Assembly (NCBI GenBank): GCA_034190875.2
Contig: CM067354.1
Span: 46,032,745 to 46,096,744 of the forward strand
DNA length: 64,000 nt
From: Urechis unicinctus
Taxonomy: Eukaryota; Annelida; Polychaeta; Xenopneusta; Urechidae
Reading direction: 5' to 3'
The notes below the pieces were generated by a model. That model worked only from the letters and a program-made list of their open reading frames with translations. It was not told the origin of the DNA and did no database searches. This document shows positions 1 through 18,253 of the stretch, piece by piece; positions within the stretch are counted from its first letter, which is position 1; each line of letters begins with the position of its first letter. Both the position numbers and the translations under genes were made by a program.

Positions 1-740
1 TGGATGCAATGAAAGAATATGTGAAAATAGCACTGTTCGTATTGCTCGTACAAGAGACGGAAGCGTAGTGATCATGTGACCATGCACACCAAACACCCAA
101 TTACTCGGGCCACCTGACTCAACGCGATGACTTTACAATAAAATTGTACATGGTAGCAATACCGCGTTTAACCAACTGCAGATATGGTCAGACAATAAAG
201 AAAATCTTGTGCAGGATCTGCTACCTTGTAATAGTATACGATATATGTGTCCAGGTGTGCTGTGTTGACATGTAGTATTAACTTATATATTAAACTGCTT
301 TGATCCCTTACCGCACACACTGGCTGTATGATGCGATATTAGCAAAACGCAATGTGGAGAATATCCTATTTGTATTACTGGCAACAACCTGGCTGATAGG
401 AAAAATGAGGCCTAGGAATAATGAAGTCTCCGGTCGATGTTTTATATATTCTGCGACTATATCCTTTGGTAGATGATTGTTGTGTTTATACACCCAAGGC
501 TGTCCCTGGTTGTAACTGTACTTCCACAAGATTATATTTCTTGGAATTCGCTAAACTGTGAGTGCGTGTGCGTGGTCGTTCTATGCATTTACGTGGTTTT
601 AAATTCGATCATATCTTACGTTGCTGTGAAAATATGCTGTTTCAAGTTTTAATGTATCTCTGTGAACAATCTGATGAACCCGCGTTTCAGTGAGTTGGCG
701 TGCTGACTGTGATGCTAAAAATGAAACTACCCAGGCCATC
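1..740. other. Intergenic or unique-looking sequence, no supported feature
   Basis: AT-rich sequence with stops in every frame. The longest open frame is about 73 codons on the minus strand (308-529) and resembles no family I know. No RNA gene or repeat structure is visible. Confidence 0.6.
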
Positions 741-993
741 CACACCTACCTTCACCAGGGCGCTGCTTCAACGACACCAAACCATTGATGCACACCCTCA
801 TCAGGGTGCTGCATTACAGACACCTAACATTTACATTCACCTCAATAAGGGATGTTTTTGTAATGAAACAGGTAAATCGCACTCCCAATGAAACCGGTAA
901 ATCAAACACCCTCATCACAGTGACGCGTTGCTGACACAAGCCATTCACATTCACTCCATCACGATGTTGCTTTGTTTACACAGGGCATTCATG
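741..993. repeat. Degenerate minisatellite, about 47-bp unit
   Basis: Consecutive units begin at about 741, 791, 838, 880, 907 and 952. Each starts with CAC followed by a CTCATCA-like core, then a GGTGnTGC-like segment, and typically ends in an ACATT or CATT tail. Units at 741, 791, 907 and 952 are about 45-50 bp. The 838 and 880 units are shortened and share a GAAACnGGTAAATC block, so the array is a mosaic of two sub-units. Frame is not kept and no protein is implied. Confidence 0.7.
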
Positions 994-1460
994 ATTGTCC
1001 ACTGCTAAATATGGCAAGAAATTTGGCATATCCTTCTTTGCACTGAGCGCCGCCTTTTTGATCTCATATGAATCGAAACGTGTGCGTTGCCATGATGTCT
1101 AGTACAGCCGGAGCAATTATTGATGTACCTACACAAAACCTAATTGACCCGATATGAGAGTCACTATGTGGAATAAATGATGGCTATTACAAACTATCGA
1201 CGAACACGATATTACTTATGAAAGCAAACCAGCCATACGCATCAGCGCCAGTCCGTCCGTCCTTCCGTCCATGACGCCTTTGCTCGGCGCCGGAACGCTA
1301 AACCTCTGATCGGTTGACCTGGACATCAATAATAAGCAATATTTCGTGATATATGTGTGATAAAATTGCTTTTTATTGAAGATAATAGTACCTAATCTAT
1401 AAAGTCATCTTGATCATTTGTTAATTTTAAAGAAGACCATAAGGATATCTTCAATTTACC

Positions 1461-1670
1461 GATCGTAATGAATAACAAATGACACATGACACAAACAACA
1501 GCAATCCAAGCCACGATGAGTAACGAATGACACACTAAACGGCAATCCCGGTCACGATGAGTAAAGAATTGCACAATAAACGGGAATCGATGTCACGATG
1601 AGTAACAAATGACACACTAAACGGCAATCCGGTCACGATGAGTCACAATAAACGAGATGCCACGATGAGT
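1461..1670. repeat. Minisatellite, 41-bp unit
   Basis: The phrase CACGATGAGT recurs at 1512, 1553, 1594, 1634 and 1661, giving spacings of 41, 41, 40 and 27 bases. Between the phrases, units share AATGACACACTAAACGG and CAATCC. The last unit is truncated and the first (from 1461) is degenerate. The 41-bp period does not keep reading frame. Confidence 0.85.
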
Positions 1671-3384
1671 ATAAATGCTAAACCAATGGAAGTCCGAATT
1701 GTAACGTAACGCCAATCACTTGCGTAAAATGAGCGGAAGCCAAATTGTTTTGAGATTTGTCTTAACTGCCTGAACTACGCACTTCAACACGCTTTACCCT
1801 TATAGGTACCTTTCCAAATATGTTCATCGGTGGCAAAGAATTCCATACAGCCTTCGATAGATGAGAAGCTTCACTACTATTGCATATCATGACGTAACTT
1901 ACCAAATAGGTCATCTTAATTTCGAATGTTTTAAATGTTAATGGAGTTTCGGTTCTTACCCATGACGCGATGAATAGGCCTTTTAGCATATCTATTTCTT
2001 TACACAAGTGCAATATATTTTTGTGGTCTTTTGGCCACTGCGGACATAAATATCATATGTCTCACACAGGCCAAGTGATCAAGTCGGAATTCGGCCAATG
2101 ATGAATATAAGTTGAAATAAGGTAACCTTTGTAATCATTCTTACATACACGATCCTTACACACAGCAGAATAAGTCTTGCAACAATGAGGAAGTTTTAAT
2201 TATCATTGTAGTTGTAATGTATTGACCCTGTTGGCTGGCTTGTTTTAAAAGTAGACACTGAGTTTGGAATCCAAGTGCTTGTCAAACAGAATTATTACGT
2301 TTAAGGCCGACGAGGAGTAACCCATACGCGTATTTCCAAGGGTAACTAAAATACCTTTGGTTGCTAGCAACAATAGTTGATTGTCTGATTGGTTGTTTGC
2401 AATGAAATATATTATGCATCGTATAACTCACCTGACTCTTACATATATTTTGTAGGCAAACTGTGAAGGCTTTTTTCGAGGCACTCATATCAATTAACTA
2501 TGGGTTGTTTGTTTTTTTATCAATATCAAGAAATGTATCTTATAGTGTCAGTATGATAAAAAAAGAAAAATACAAAAAATAAACAAAACAAATCGAAATA
2601 ACAATTACGTCCAAACATGAATAGCTACAGCCCGCACATTTCTGGATGCTGCTGAAAATGGGATCATTCAGGGCAATAAATGACTGCAAGGTTTAGGTTA
2701 ATGTCACCCAACATGGTATGTTTATGGCAAGGGCCTGGACTTAATTTGATCAGTTCACCAAATAAATTACCATTATCAAATCGACAGTCTACTGAATATG
2801 CCCATTCTGGCGGTTATCTCTCATTGTTCGGGTGCATTACTGAATAACTATTTGCTGTAAAACCAATCTCGTGTAGTGTTTGAACACAGAATGTATCAGG
2901 TGATGCTATCGTAGCCCTTTTGAGTGCCACTTATACTTGGCTATTGACAACAATGAAACAACTTGGTAGAGTCGCATGTATGGAATAATGACAGTGTTGC
3001 CTGTGAAATAGCATCTGGATTCATTGAAAATGAAGATAGTTAATCGCAAATTAGATCAATCTTGGAGAATGTATTAATCGATGTACTTGAGAGACTTAAG
3101 GTCTTGATTTGAACGATTGACTCGATAACTGGAGCAGACCATTCGGTAAAAACGGCATTGGTGCAAGCAATCCTTTTATTACTTAAGTTCATCAATCCGG
3201 CAGGCATGTCTCTGATCTGTATAGTTGTCAGTCGTACTGTATAAATCTCTCGATACATGGTGAACATTATCATCAATAACCACAGGCCCATTTAATGCCT
3301 AATATCCATACATTTACGATAATCGTCTCAGTTTATAACCATCCCTGGTCCTATAGCACCTATAATAATGATGGGAATCTGTCT
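1671..3384. other. No supported feature
   Basis: AT-rich sequence without repeats I can recognise. Frames of up to 83 codons (1762-2013 and 3040-3291, both minus strand) look like chance frames, with no domain, signal peptide or conserved motif. Confidence 0.55.
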
Positions 3385-3500
3385 GGAGGACATCTACTCA
3401 TGTGCAATGAAGACTCCATTCTGCTGGATTAAAACTTACAAAAGTCCAGAGGAATATAATCATGCTGTGAGATGATTCATTTGGAATACATACATCATGC
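3385..3500 (+). repeat. Possible very diverged copy of the A/B unit left end
   Basis: The order GAGGACATCTA, a TTCTGnTnnATTAA-like block, CCAGAGG, then GATnATTCATTTG matches the copy at 22090-22190, and less well 26500-26570 (unit A) and 49690-49760 (unit B). The match is short and broken by gaps, so it could be coincidence. Confidence 0.3.
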
Positions 3501-3530
3501 AGTATCTTCATATTATCTGTTACCAACGGC

Positions 3531-3991
3531 GTGTTATTCACATTTTGTTACTGTAACAGGAGAAACAAGATGATATGCCATGATCAGTTTCACGCGACAT
3601 GTGGCATGTTTGCGGTTGACCCAGATTCCGATCGCTCAATTGTAAACACGAGTACCGGCCTGCCTCCTCCCCCGATCTCTGCTAGTGAGGATAGTACAGA
3701 TACTTGTGTAGCCGTCACAACAAACACACTCACAGACGGCAATCGTGTATCAATGTGGGACACTTAGCCTAACAGCTGAAGAATGGCTGTGTTGTGTGTG
3801 GAAACGATCTACAGCTCAGTGACATTGAGTCGGAGAAGCTAATTGGATATGCAAGTGTGTTTACTATGAACTGTTCGATATGTGGCGGTGGGACCCCAAT
3901 GCACACATCAAAGCGTCATATTCCTGATCCAAGCCCTGGTGAAGAATTCGGCCCAACAAGAAAGCGAAAACATGCTATTTTTCGCCTATAG
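3531..3991 (+). pseudogene. Two adjacent Cys/His-rich short frames, possible decayed coding remnant
   Basis: I do not recognise a gene here. The first frame (3531-3767, 78 codons) opens with a cluster CYC-x7-C-H-x3-H-x2-C, whose spacing loosely recalls part of a PHD-type zinc finger; it lacks the full set of ligands. It continues with a Pro/Ser/Thr-rich stretch containing PPPP. After a stop, a second frame (open from 3773 to 3991, shifted by +2) carries CVVC, then 24 residues, then CSIC. That is a CxxC...CxxC arrangement like a zinc ribbon, followed by a basic TRKRKH tail. The stretch is richer in GC than its surroundings. It has no start in good context, no visible splice structure and no second copy in the window. 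A frameshifted remnant of a transposon or exon is possible; a chance arrangement is equally possible. Confidence 0.2.
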
Positions 3992-6002
3992 ACAAATTAT
4001 AAAACTACAATTTTGGACAAAATTAGTTTGGGAACACCAGTTCATATTTTCTATAGATTCCCTGTGTGTGTCATCGGTCCTTGAGAAACACTCAACGTCA
4101 CGAGGACCCCATTTGTGCTACTGGTAAAGGCTGCGTTCATATTTTCTAAAAGTGAGTAAAGGAGAAGCCTCTTTCAATGGAGCAGCTGCAAAACGTTGTA
4201 CCACAATGTCAAATAGCGCGATATAGAGAGCAGTTTTTTCACTGAGTTTACAACATTGACCTTAGCGTACGGCTGCAGTAGTCAGGTTGAAAAATTCAAC
4301 GAAGGATTTCTTAATCACGCCACTTCGACCAACAAGAATCAATTACTGTGTAAACTATGGTTAACGTGAGCGTGAAGGAATGCATATTTTCTCTTATGTA
4401 TTGTCTATGTGAATGATAGCTGCAAACCCAAAACCCGGAGTGCAATTACTATGCAATTGTTGAAGGTGGATACGTCAAGAACTACATTATCAATAAAGCA
4501 AGCGAAATCTCTCTTTGCCTCTTTATGATCATTCTACGTATACAACATATATCACTGATGTGATATTTTTAAAAACTTTATCACTTGAATCAAAGACTCG
4601 TTGAACTTCTGTTAAACTATTCCTCCCTTAGATAGGAAATAGTATCCATAAACTGCCAGCCAAAAGGCAAAAACTCGTACACAACGAGGGAAAGGTATTG
4701 TCTCCACATCTTCTGGCCCAGGTTAATGTAATATGCAAAAGTAGAATTTGTTGAGCATACATGCAAAGTATACAAATGGTATAAACTGCATTAATATTGG
4801 TCTTGATTGAATGGCACATTCTCGTTTTCAGCCATGTAATACAACGCAATGTGCTTGTAAGCAAGACATTGTTGGTAGTCATACGATGTTATGCTAGACT
4901 ATTTGAGGGGTCCCACTAGAAGCCGGGAGTTTAATACTTCAGTCGATCTATCAAGCAAGCGACACAGAAAGAATGGATGATGTTTCGCGGCACTTGATGA
5001 TTGGTACAAAAAGGTCAAGTTAATTCCAGATGGACTTGATAAGATTCGTGGTTGAAGACTTCATTTCATCAGCAGCCAACTGTCCGTTGTCACCTGGTAC
5101 CTGGGTAACGATAAGAAATGCATGTTGGCTTTGCTAGAATTATTTTAATAACAAACAATTTATATTATATGATAAAACAGTCACAATTAACCCATCATTT
5201 ATGTAATAATGCGAGATGTAGATCCGTGCTTTATTTCAAGGCTTCAGAGCGCATTTGCTTTTATACAGAAACTCACAATATGCTACGTACCCGCAAAACG
5301 CTATCTTAAATAGAAAGGCCAAATTAACGAGTGAACCCATTGTTCTGTTCAATACAGTATTAGAAAGTCTAACTATTGATGTACGACCAATGTGCCATTC
5401 CAGAGTGTCGTGATCAAGATATTCATATTCGCCAACCTTCGTCAACACATCTGGACTCGCATGTGTGTCTCAACGACGAGCACTTGAAACTGTTGTAGAT
5501 GCCTTCGCGGTGAGATATGTTTTTACAAATGCCTCTGTCTCATTTATGCGCTGTCTCAAGTATTGCACCATTGTTTACCGGGCTACGTGGTCCGATTTTG
5601 TAATAATACTTATCTTTCATTCAGGGTTAAATATCTCATGATAACGAGTATATGTCTTCCATTTCAGGTCACATCGTTCTATTTTGCACCCTTTCTAACC
5701 TTCATTACATTGCAATATAATGTTTAAGGATACGCTCTGAAAGATTTGCTCAACGATCCTATTAGACATCAGAACGTTACTTTATCTGGGCCGAATTCCA
5801 CCCCGTTGTTCTCACCTGCTAGGTGAGGACACAGTTTATGCTAAGGACATGGTGCTTAACTTTGCATTATCCATCCACGCCCCTACATAAGCTTTTATTG
5901 ATAACAGATGTCCCCAACGAACATGGCAGTTGTCATTCCAGTGACTTTTATTATCTCACTTTTACGCACGTCACATGCAGGAGTGCTACTGGTCCGCTGC
6001 AA
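3992..6002. other. No supported feature
   Basis: AT-rich sequence with only short frames (up to 84 codons). A weak resemblance between about 4915-4985 and 21585-21650, sharing AGTCGATC and a following ATCA/CAAG block, is the only repeat-like sign. Confidence 0.5.
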
Positions 6003-6310
6003 ATAAACCTGTTAGAAAAGCAATTACTGCTTCTTTGTATGGGCTCGTGAGACTGTCAACGATGAAGCACATAAAGGACGTCCAGTGAAATCCCCCATCT
6101 TCTTCCCTCGGTGGAGATCAACAACTGACCTGGCCCTTCTTTTGCAGATATTATTCATTCTCATTGAGAGACTTCATCTGCACCAACATATCGGCTTAGT
6201 GAGTAATGCGCATGTTCCCATGGTGATGGCTTTTCATCCGCAAATACATCGTTCCGTTCCGGATTGCGTAATTATTGACAATGTCTCAACTCATATCGGC
6301 GCACCATAGA
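6003..6310 (+). repeat. Dispersed repeat D, copy 1
   Basis: GATGAAGCACAT followed by ACTGAAATCCCC-like sequence and a GGAGATGAACA-like block occurs here (6061-6125) and at 8851-8915. Similarity continues to the CAAATACATCGT...CCGG segment (6240-6264), which matches CAAATGCATCGTACCGG (9027-9043). The head (6009-6050, CCTGTTAG then TACTGCTTCTT) also resembles 10650-10690 and 26906-26935. Confidence 0.5.
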
Positions 6311-6453
6311 TCTTAACAAGCATTGTGGTTTTATGTAAGCCACTCATAATAGGTAGGCGTTGTTTACATTGCCTCAGATAAATATATAGACATCCACATA
6401 ATTTTATCAAATGTTATTTCAAACTAGGAAATATAATAGTTATTGTTGCATTA

Positions 6454-6960
6454 ATGTCTGCTTGTATTCATTGCTCGATGTATATTGGCTCAGCATTTAA
6501 TCATGTAGGCTTTGAGTCGAGAGAGAAATTACTAATCCTTTCAACAAACATATGTCTTTCCTATCATGAATTTGCAAGAATATCAGGCTTAGTTGCTGTG
6601 CGGTTAAGTACAATAGAATCTATTATCAGTGGGCTAATACTATCTTCGACGAATGTTTTGATGACTAAAAATGTAAAAATGATTGGTGAAATATTTCATG
6701 CAGTGGTATCAAACGTATTGGATTGCTCAATAGGCTTTGTTTGCCTTACCTCATTGAGTCAATCGCTGTCATTAATTCGTCTTGTGACACCATTTCGCTA
6801 TGCGCATAAGGCCCTGTTAAATCCCTTGGCGCGACAGATTGACCCATCAAGCCCTGCTAGGAAGCAGCTTCGCTGTCAAGGCATATGTTGGATTGTTTCC
6901 ACTAGTTGGCGAGCTGTGTCGTGCACAAATAAAAATGCATTCCCAATACACGTATTTTAG
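6454..6960 (+). CDS. Longest frame outside simple repeats, 168 codons, unrecognised
   Basis: I do not recognise this protein. It is 168 codons from an ATG at 6454 to a TAG at 6958-6960. Residues about 50-100 are rich in Ile, Leu, Val and Ser and could form one or two hydrophobic helices. There is no signal peptide, no cysteine or catalytic motif and no internal repeat. A frame of this length is roughly borderline for chance in 64 kb of AT-rich DNA. The paralogous D copy at 8.8-9.1 kb does not visibly extend into this frame, so no conservation test is available. Most likely a chance frame. Confidence 0.12.
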   Translation: MSACIHCSMYIGSAFNHVGFESREKLLILSTNICLSYHEFARISGLVAVRLSTIESIISGLILSSTNVLMTKNVKMIGEIFHAVVSNVLDCSIGFVCLTSLSQSLSLIRLVTPFRYAHKALLNPLARQIDPSSPARKQLRCQGICWIVSTSWRAVSCTNKNAFPIHVF

Positions 6961-8834
6961 TCTTCCCTATCTTTGTCTGAAATTGCATGCATTACCACAA
7001 GATCAGTTATGTACATTACTTGGCTTTTGTCTGGAATAAACAATTACCACGACACAGAACATTATTATGGTTTTTACTAAGTACCCCATGCTTACCAAGG
7101 GCTGGATATCACCGTCATTATGCTGGCATTTACTATAAAATACACTGAAAAATATTAATACACTGATGTTTACGAACTGTTGGTCAGTGTAGGCCAATCT
7201 ATACATTGATCACAACATGCAACGGCCGGGATCCCGTCAATGATGAAATGGCACCGAGAGTCAAATCGCTCAAATGACTTCCTCCCCACGCCCGCTTAAC
7301 TCACCTGAATAGGCGGTATTATTTCGTCGTCACCTGGCACATCGCAATTTGCTTGACATAGTATTTATGATTAATACCTTAAAAATCGCCTTGTCGGCAA
7401 TTACCCTCACCATGGCTTGTTGTATATTATTGCAATATTTCCGCGTGGTCCAACAATGCTGACGACAATATACTCTGCTGTTGTCCTACATTGCTTCAGT
7501 GAGCGCGGGCATGACACATAGAGGATAGAAAGCCTCCCTGACGTAGCATTGCGGTGTCTCATCCAACTATGTTGCTCACTCGCGTATCTTGAGCACTCCC
7601 GTCAGTCGGCCATCCCAGCGTTATACTATATGCCGAATCGCGGGAATTTTTCCCTACATTCATCACGAATCAATCATCACCAACACAGTATGCAAACATG
7701 GATCGTTGTTCGTGGTGCTCTATATTCCCTTTGTAATAATCAGTTACAGAAAAATTACACATTGGTCAGTTCTCATTCCAGTAACAGAACTCAAAAGGAC
7801 TCCATCGAATGCTGACGACTATGTGGGGGGTCTCTCTGGTATTTACTGCATACCGGACATAATTTATCAGATATAGACGGTGTGGCTGCTGAAGGGATGC
7901 CGTCGGCTGAAATATTATTGCAAGGTAAGAATAGTAGGTAAATGTAACTTTATACCATGCTGCTCGGTTTGAGAACATTCAACTCTTATTTCCTGTTCAA
8001 CTCGCATTTCGTTTATTCAAGATAATGGACTGATATTCTATAAGGTAGGTAAATGTCATATTTAATAAAGAAGCAGGTGATTGGTGTTGGCTTTCGATAA
8101 CCAGGCAGCAGTAACTCCAATAATTAAGCAATTCACGCCGCAGTACATTAGTTACTTCACTTTCGGCCGTTAGCACCTATTGTGTTGATCATCTCATTAT
8201 ATGTAAGACAACCTACACAATTTCCACTTGATAAAATCCTGACGCCACCTATGCTCCAGTACATTCTTTGTAGTAGTCCCTGTAGCTGGCTCTGGAATGC
8301 CAATATTTAGCCTGGATAATGTAAATGCTAACATAGTGCACTTCGCTGTTATTGACGATTTTAATCCTTCCCATCACAGTACAAGAGATGTCTAAGCCTC
8401 ATACATGATAAGGAACAATACCTTGCCTTATATGTCTAACCATCATCTTTAATATTATCTTAATCAGGCCTGTGCATTGACGCCACATCAAGATGGAGTG
8501 CTCTGAGAAAACATCCGGATTCATTATGCATCTCTTACTTAACTTGATCCTTGGTACCGCATTGCAATGTTATAAATGGAGGCAATATGAATCAATAGTT
8601 TAATGCGTTAATCACTGTTAAGGTGTTAGTTTGTCATTGGTCTTTGCATGGCCAATTATGCACGTACGTTATAATACTTGATGCATACTGTCTATATATC
8701 TCAAAAAATTAATGAGTATCGTGGTGAGTGACATTGTAAAAACATTCGCCCTAGTGAGTTTGCTTGTCAGAACATTACTCGTTGATTGCCATCACGGTGT
8801 GTTTGCAGTTGAGATGGCAACAATGAATACAGTA
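6961..8834. other. No supported feature
   Basis: AT-rich sequence. Two overlapping plus-strand frames at 7549-7876 (88 and 95 codons) show no domain and are probably chance. No tandem or inverted repeat was seen. Confidence 0.5.
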
Positions 8835-9060
8835 ACGATAGGCTGTTTACGATGAAGCACATCATCGAGAGCAACTGAAATCCCCTCAATTACTACCCTC
8901 ACAGGAGATGAACATCAGAGCTAACTCTTCTGAAGCAGTACTCTTACTTCTATGTAGAATTATTTTAGTTTCACCGACCCACTTGTGAGAAATGCTTATG
9001 TTTGAATGGTCATTGTATTCACTCTGCAAATGCATCGTACCGGTAATGCAGCTATATTTC
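8835..9060 (+). repeat. Dispersed repeat D, copy 2
   Basis: Direct-orientation copy of 6045-6270. It shares GATGAAGCACATC, ACTGAAATCCCC and GCATCGT plus CCGG in the same order and similar spacing. It is diverged by many substitutions and small indels. Confidence 0.5.
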
Positions 9061-14649
<5,589 letters not shown>

Positions 14650-15060
14650 CATGATGGTATTGCTCCGTCATCCATTCAACCCATTTATGCCCTTACCCAG
14701 ACGAAAACAACAGATGGCTTTTCCAGCTGGCATAATGCCTGAATAATTTGTCGAACGAATGGCCAGTAATTGATGGTGACAGGTCAGGCTTAGTCGATAT
14801 GGGAGGAAAAGCAATAAAAACTAATCGCATGGTGTCATCGTCGTCGCACAAAAAAGACATAATTAATAACTCTCGCCTGAAATATCAATAAAATAGCAAT
14901 TACATTTCCATATCTAAGAGCCAATGCAATGTGAGCGGATCAATGCACCTATCATCCAAACACCTCATCCATCAAGACCACCTTTTGTAAAGCGCGGCCC
15001 ATCATCACACATTGGCTAATCTATCAAACAGATCACACAAAGCATTAGATACAGAAGACA
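14650..15060 (+). repeat. Dispersed repeat E, copy 1
   Basis: Matches 52740-53130 in the same orientation. Anchors in order are ATGCCTGAATAA, then CCAGTAATTGATGGTGACAGG at 14763-14783 (20 of 21 bases shared with 52851-52871), AGCAAAAGCAAT-like sequence, and TATCTAAGAGCCAA (14911-14924 versus 53009-53022) followed by TGAGCGG. Non-coding in both copies. Confidence 0.75.
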
Positions 15061-17394
15061 ATAATGATGAATTGTTTTGAAAGGAAGAGATTATCGATAA
15101 TTTATGTTTAGAATAAATAGCTGGGCCAAAAGGATGGTATTGCATATGCTTTTGACACATTACCTAACTTTTTCCCGCCTCGTAAATGCATTGCTACACA
15201 GTTCTCACACTTATCTAGCGTAGCACTGACATAAAAAAAACTGCACTGAAGAACTGTACTAAAGAACTGACCGAATGAATCTACGAGTAAATTAAAAACA
15301 AAATCAAGTTTAATGTGATTTTTAAGTTTGCATATCTGGAACTTATTTACAAGTAATTCACCTAAAACTACCATCAGAATGTGAATGTCGAGTAATACAA
15401 ATGCCATAAATTCTATTTGAAATATGGCGACGTCAAAAATATCTTGAGTTGATAACACGTAGAAGTATTAGTAATGCATGAACAAAGCACTGGCTAAGTC
15501 GCTGCGACAACCACAGAGGTTTCTAGTGGCTTTTCATCAAACATGTCATGGCCGTGTTTGTGACCCCAGTATAAAGCTCCACCCCTTCTCTTCTTTTCGT
15601 CGTCTTGTCAAAAGGTAATATCTGTATATTTGTGGAGCTGTTGTGCACACATGACATGCATGTGATGGAACAGAGACATGTCAGTCGGACAAATTAATAT
15701 TGCCATGGATTTCTTGGTATTATTGGGTACAGTCAATGCCAGCAGCTGCAACCGGGAAAATTGAATAAATACTTGATGTATTGCAATATGAACACCTACG
15801 TTGTTGCTATTGATTGACGAAGTAATAATCTGGAAAGGGAAGTGATTATTGGATGGAGAATTATATTGCAGCGAAGGTACCAAAGCAGTGCACCTGATGC
15901 CACTCTGTCATCCTGTTATCCTCTTTGGTCTCTTTCGATCGCCGTGTACATGTTGGATTTATAGCAATATTTGTCAATACCCTAATAATATCTTTGTAGT
16001 TATGAATTGGAACATACTGGATGGCATGAACCGCCCATAAAGTGTATTGCCGTCCCCTGAGGCTAAGCTGAACTCATACCGCTGTAAAACAGAGAGGGAG
16101 AGAGAGAAATGGAGCGAGAGAGACAGAGAGAGAGAGAGGAGAGAGAGAGAGAGTACGTGTCAGAGAGAAAATATGTTTGTTGAGTAAAATGTCATGTTTA
16201 TAGTTTAATAAACGGCGTTGGCATTTGTAAACTACAATTACCTCACCGATGAACTATGAATGTGAATAAGTGGTAATGATTTCTGGGCTTAACACTACAT
16301 CAAGTAGCTAAACATATTCATTGAATGGAACGTTCTATGTTTCAATCAATCTCTTATTGCTACCCTGCCCTGGACCCATTTTATCAATCAAGTTGTCGAA
16401 CGGAAACGTGGCTAACGTCGAAATCATGTTTGAAATAATATCTGCGAGGCGGATTATATAATGTTGTGGCGTCAGTGATTCAATTGCTCATCTGGCTTCC
16501 TTTACCTTGACTCATCGTGCCAAAGCGGTGTAATTTCGCCATTTCTTCACTCAAACCATTCGCTCTCTCATGCTTGCCATATAAAACAGTGCCTTTAAAT
16601 ATCTTAAATGCCAAGATTCTATGCGGGTTGCTTTTAGGCTTTTTTCTGGAATGGCTAATTTTTTATCGCTAATATACGTACTGAATCATTGTCTTATGGT
16701 AAAGCCGTGAGCGACATCGCTTGTAGGGATTATTACATTAAGATATTGTCAGTGCTCTACGTCTCTTCTCAGGTATAGTAGATCTCCGTACATTGGTCAA
16801 CTTTTAATGTTCAAGCTTCACGCTTTAAATGCTGAGGCTACTGTTAACTACTCTTGAACACTTTAGGCTTGACATCACACTCTATATACCATTTTAAGCA
16901 CCTTTCAGTTTTGAACTATGTATTTAGACAACAATTTAAGCAATAATTTGCTAATGTTCGTCAGCATGAGACTATCAATGACAATGAATGTGATAAAATG
17001 CAATAAAACAAAGATGAGGTTGTTCGAAGACAAGACCATGAGCCTCTGGCAGATAACGCAGAGACGTAAGATGAGCAAAGGGCGTAGAAATATTTACGCA
17101 AACGCCATGAGCCGCTGTACACTACAGGAGTCTGGCAGTGCACTCTATATCCCACAACACATTGAATTTGATGCACAAAAAAGGCAATCCACGACCAAAG
17201 GTTGTCAATCATCTAACGGATATTTAACAAATCTATATACATGTGACAAAACATCCGGCATAATCTTGAAGAACATTGAAAGAAAACTGTCAACCGAACA
17301 ATGCGCACGCATGTTGCGCAATAAAGTTGCCATTGGTATATTTAAGCAATGTTCACATATGAAACATGCACAAAGGTTGCTGATCTACTTCACA
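15061..17394. other. No supported gene
   Basis: Holds a purine-rich GA tract (16091-16153, listed separately) and frames of up to 116 codons (15108-15458, minus) with no recognised content. A 233-codon plus-strand frame at 16918-17619 owes its last 80 or so codons to the CA, CT and TA repeats that follow. Its first 150 codons, rich in Lys, Arg, Asn and Thr, match no family I know. Confidence 0.45.
16091..16153. repeat. (GA)n-rich purine tract
   Basis: Nearly uninterrupted GA dinucleotides with a few A and C interruptions (GAAATGGAGC, GACAGA). Unlike the other simple tracts in the window it has no TA block. Confidence 0.9.
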
Positions 17395-17512
17395 CAAACA
17401 TGCACATACACACACACACGCGCAAACATGCACACACACACACACACACAAACGCACACACACAATCACACACACTCACATTCACATTCGCACAATCACA
17501 CACAGACCCTCC

Positions 17513-17577
<65 letters not shown>

Positions 17578-18104
17578 GCATATATGTATATTTATGTATA
17601 TATATATATGTATCAATAAGCATTTAAATATGTTTATATATAAATACACACACATATACATATATATATATATATATATAGAGAGATATATATAGATATA
17701 GATATATATAGATATATAGACATATATATAGATAGATACATATAGATAGATAGAGATAGAGGGATTTATATAGGGAGATGTATTGGGGTGTGTGGGATTT
17801 ATAGATATAAACATATTTAAAGGCTTATTGGATACATATATAGAGATAGAGAAAAGGGGGGAAAATATATATGCATATTTATATATTTGCATATAGAGAG
17901 ATTTTCATATAGAAGGGGGGCAGAAATATATAGATATACATAGAGATAGAGATATCAAGAGAGAGAGAGGGAGAGGGAGAGAGAGACAGAGAGATAGAGA
18001 TATAGAGAGAGAGATATATAGAGAGATAGACATAGATATATATATAGAGATATATATATAGATATATATACTAGAGATATCTATATAGAGAGAGATAGAT
18101 ATAG

Positions 18105-18136
<32 letters not shown>

Positions 18137-18144
18137 ATATATAT

Positions 18145-18233
<89 letters not shown>

Positions 18234-18253
18234 CATACATACATATATATATG
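17395..18253. repeat. Long composite simple-repeat tract (CA)n-(CT)n-(TA)n with GATA/GA mosaic
   Basis: (CA)-rich sequence (17395-17512) is followed by CT (17519-17542) and TA (17543-17570). A degenerate mosaic of TA, GATA and GAGA units then runs to 18253, ending in four CATA units. The stretch 17750-17990 is more degraded and contains short G runs, so the tract is probably old at its centre and still pure at its ends. Confidence 0.95.

Noticed and set aside
17390-17892. Long frames rich in His/Thr, Ser/Leu and Tyr/Ile on both strands
   Set aside because: They are translations of CA, CT and TA microsatellites; both strands are open only because of the repeat.
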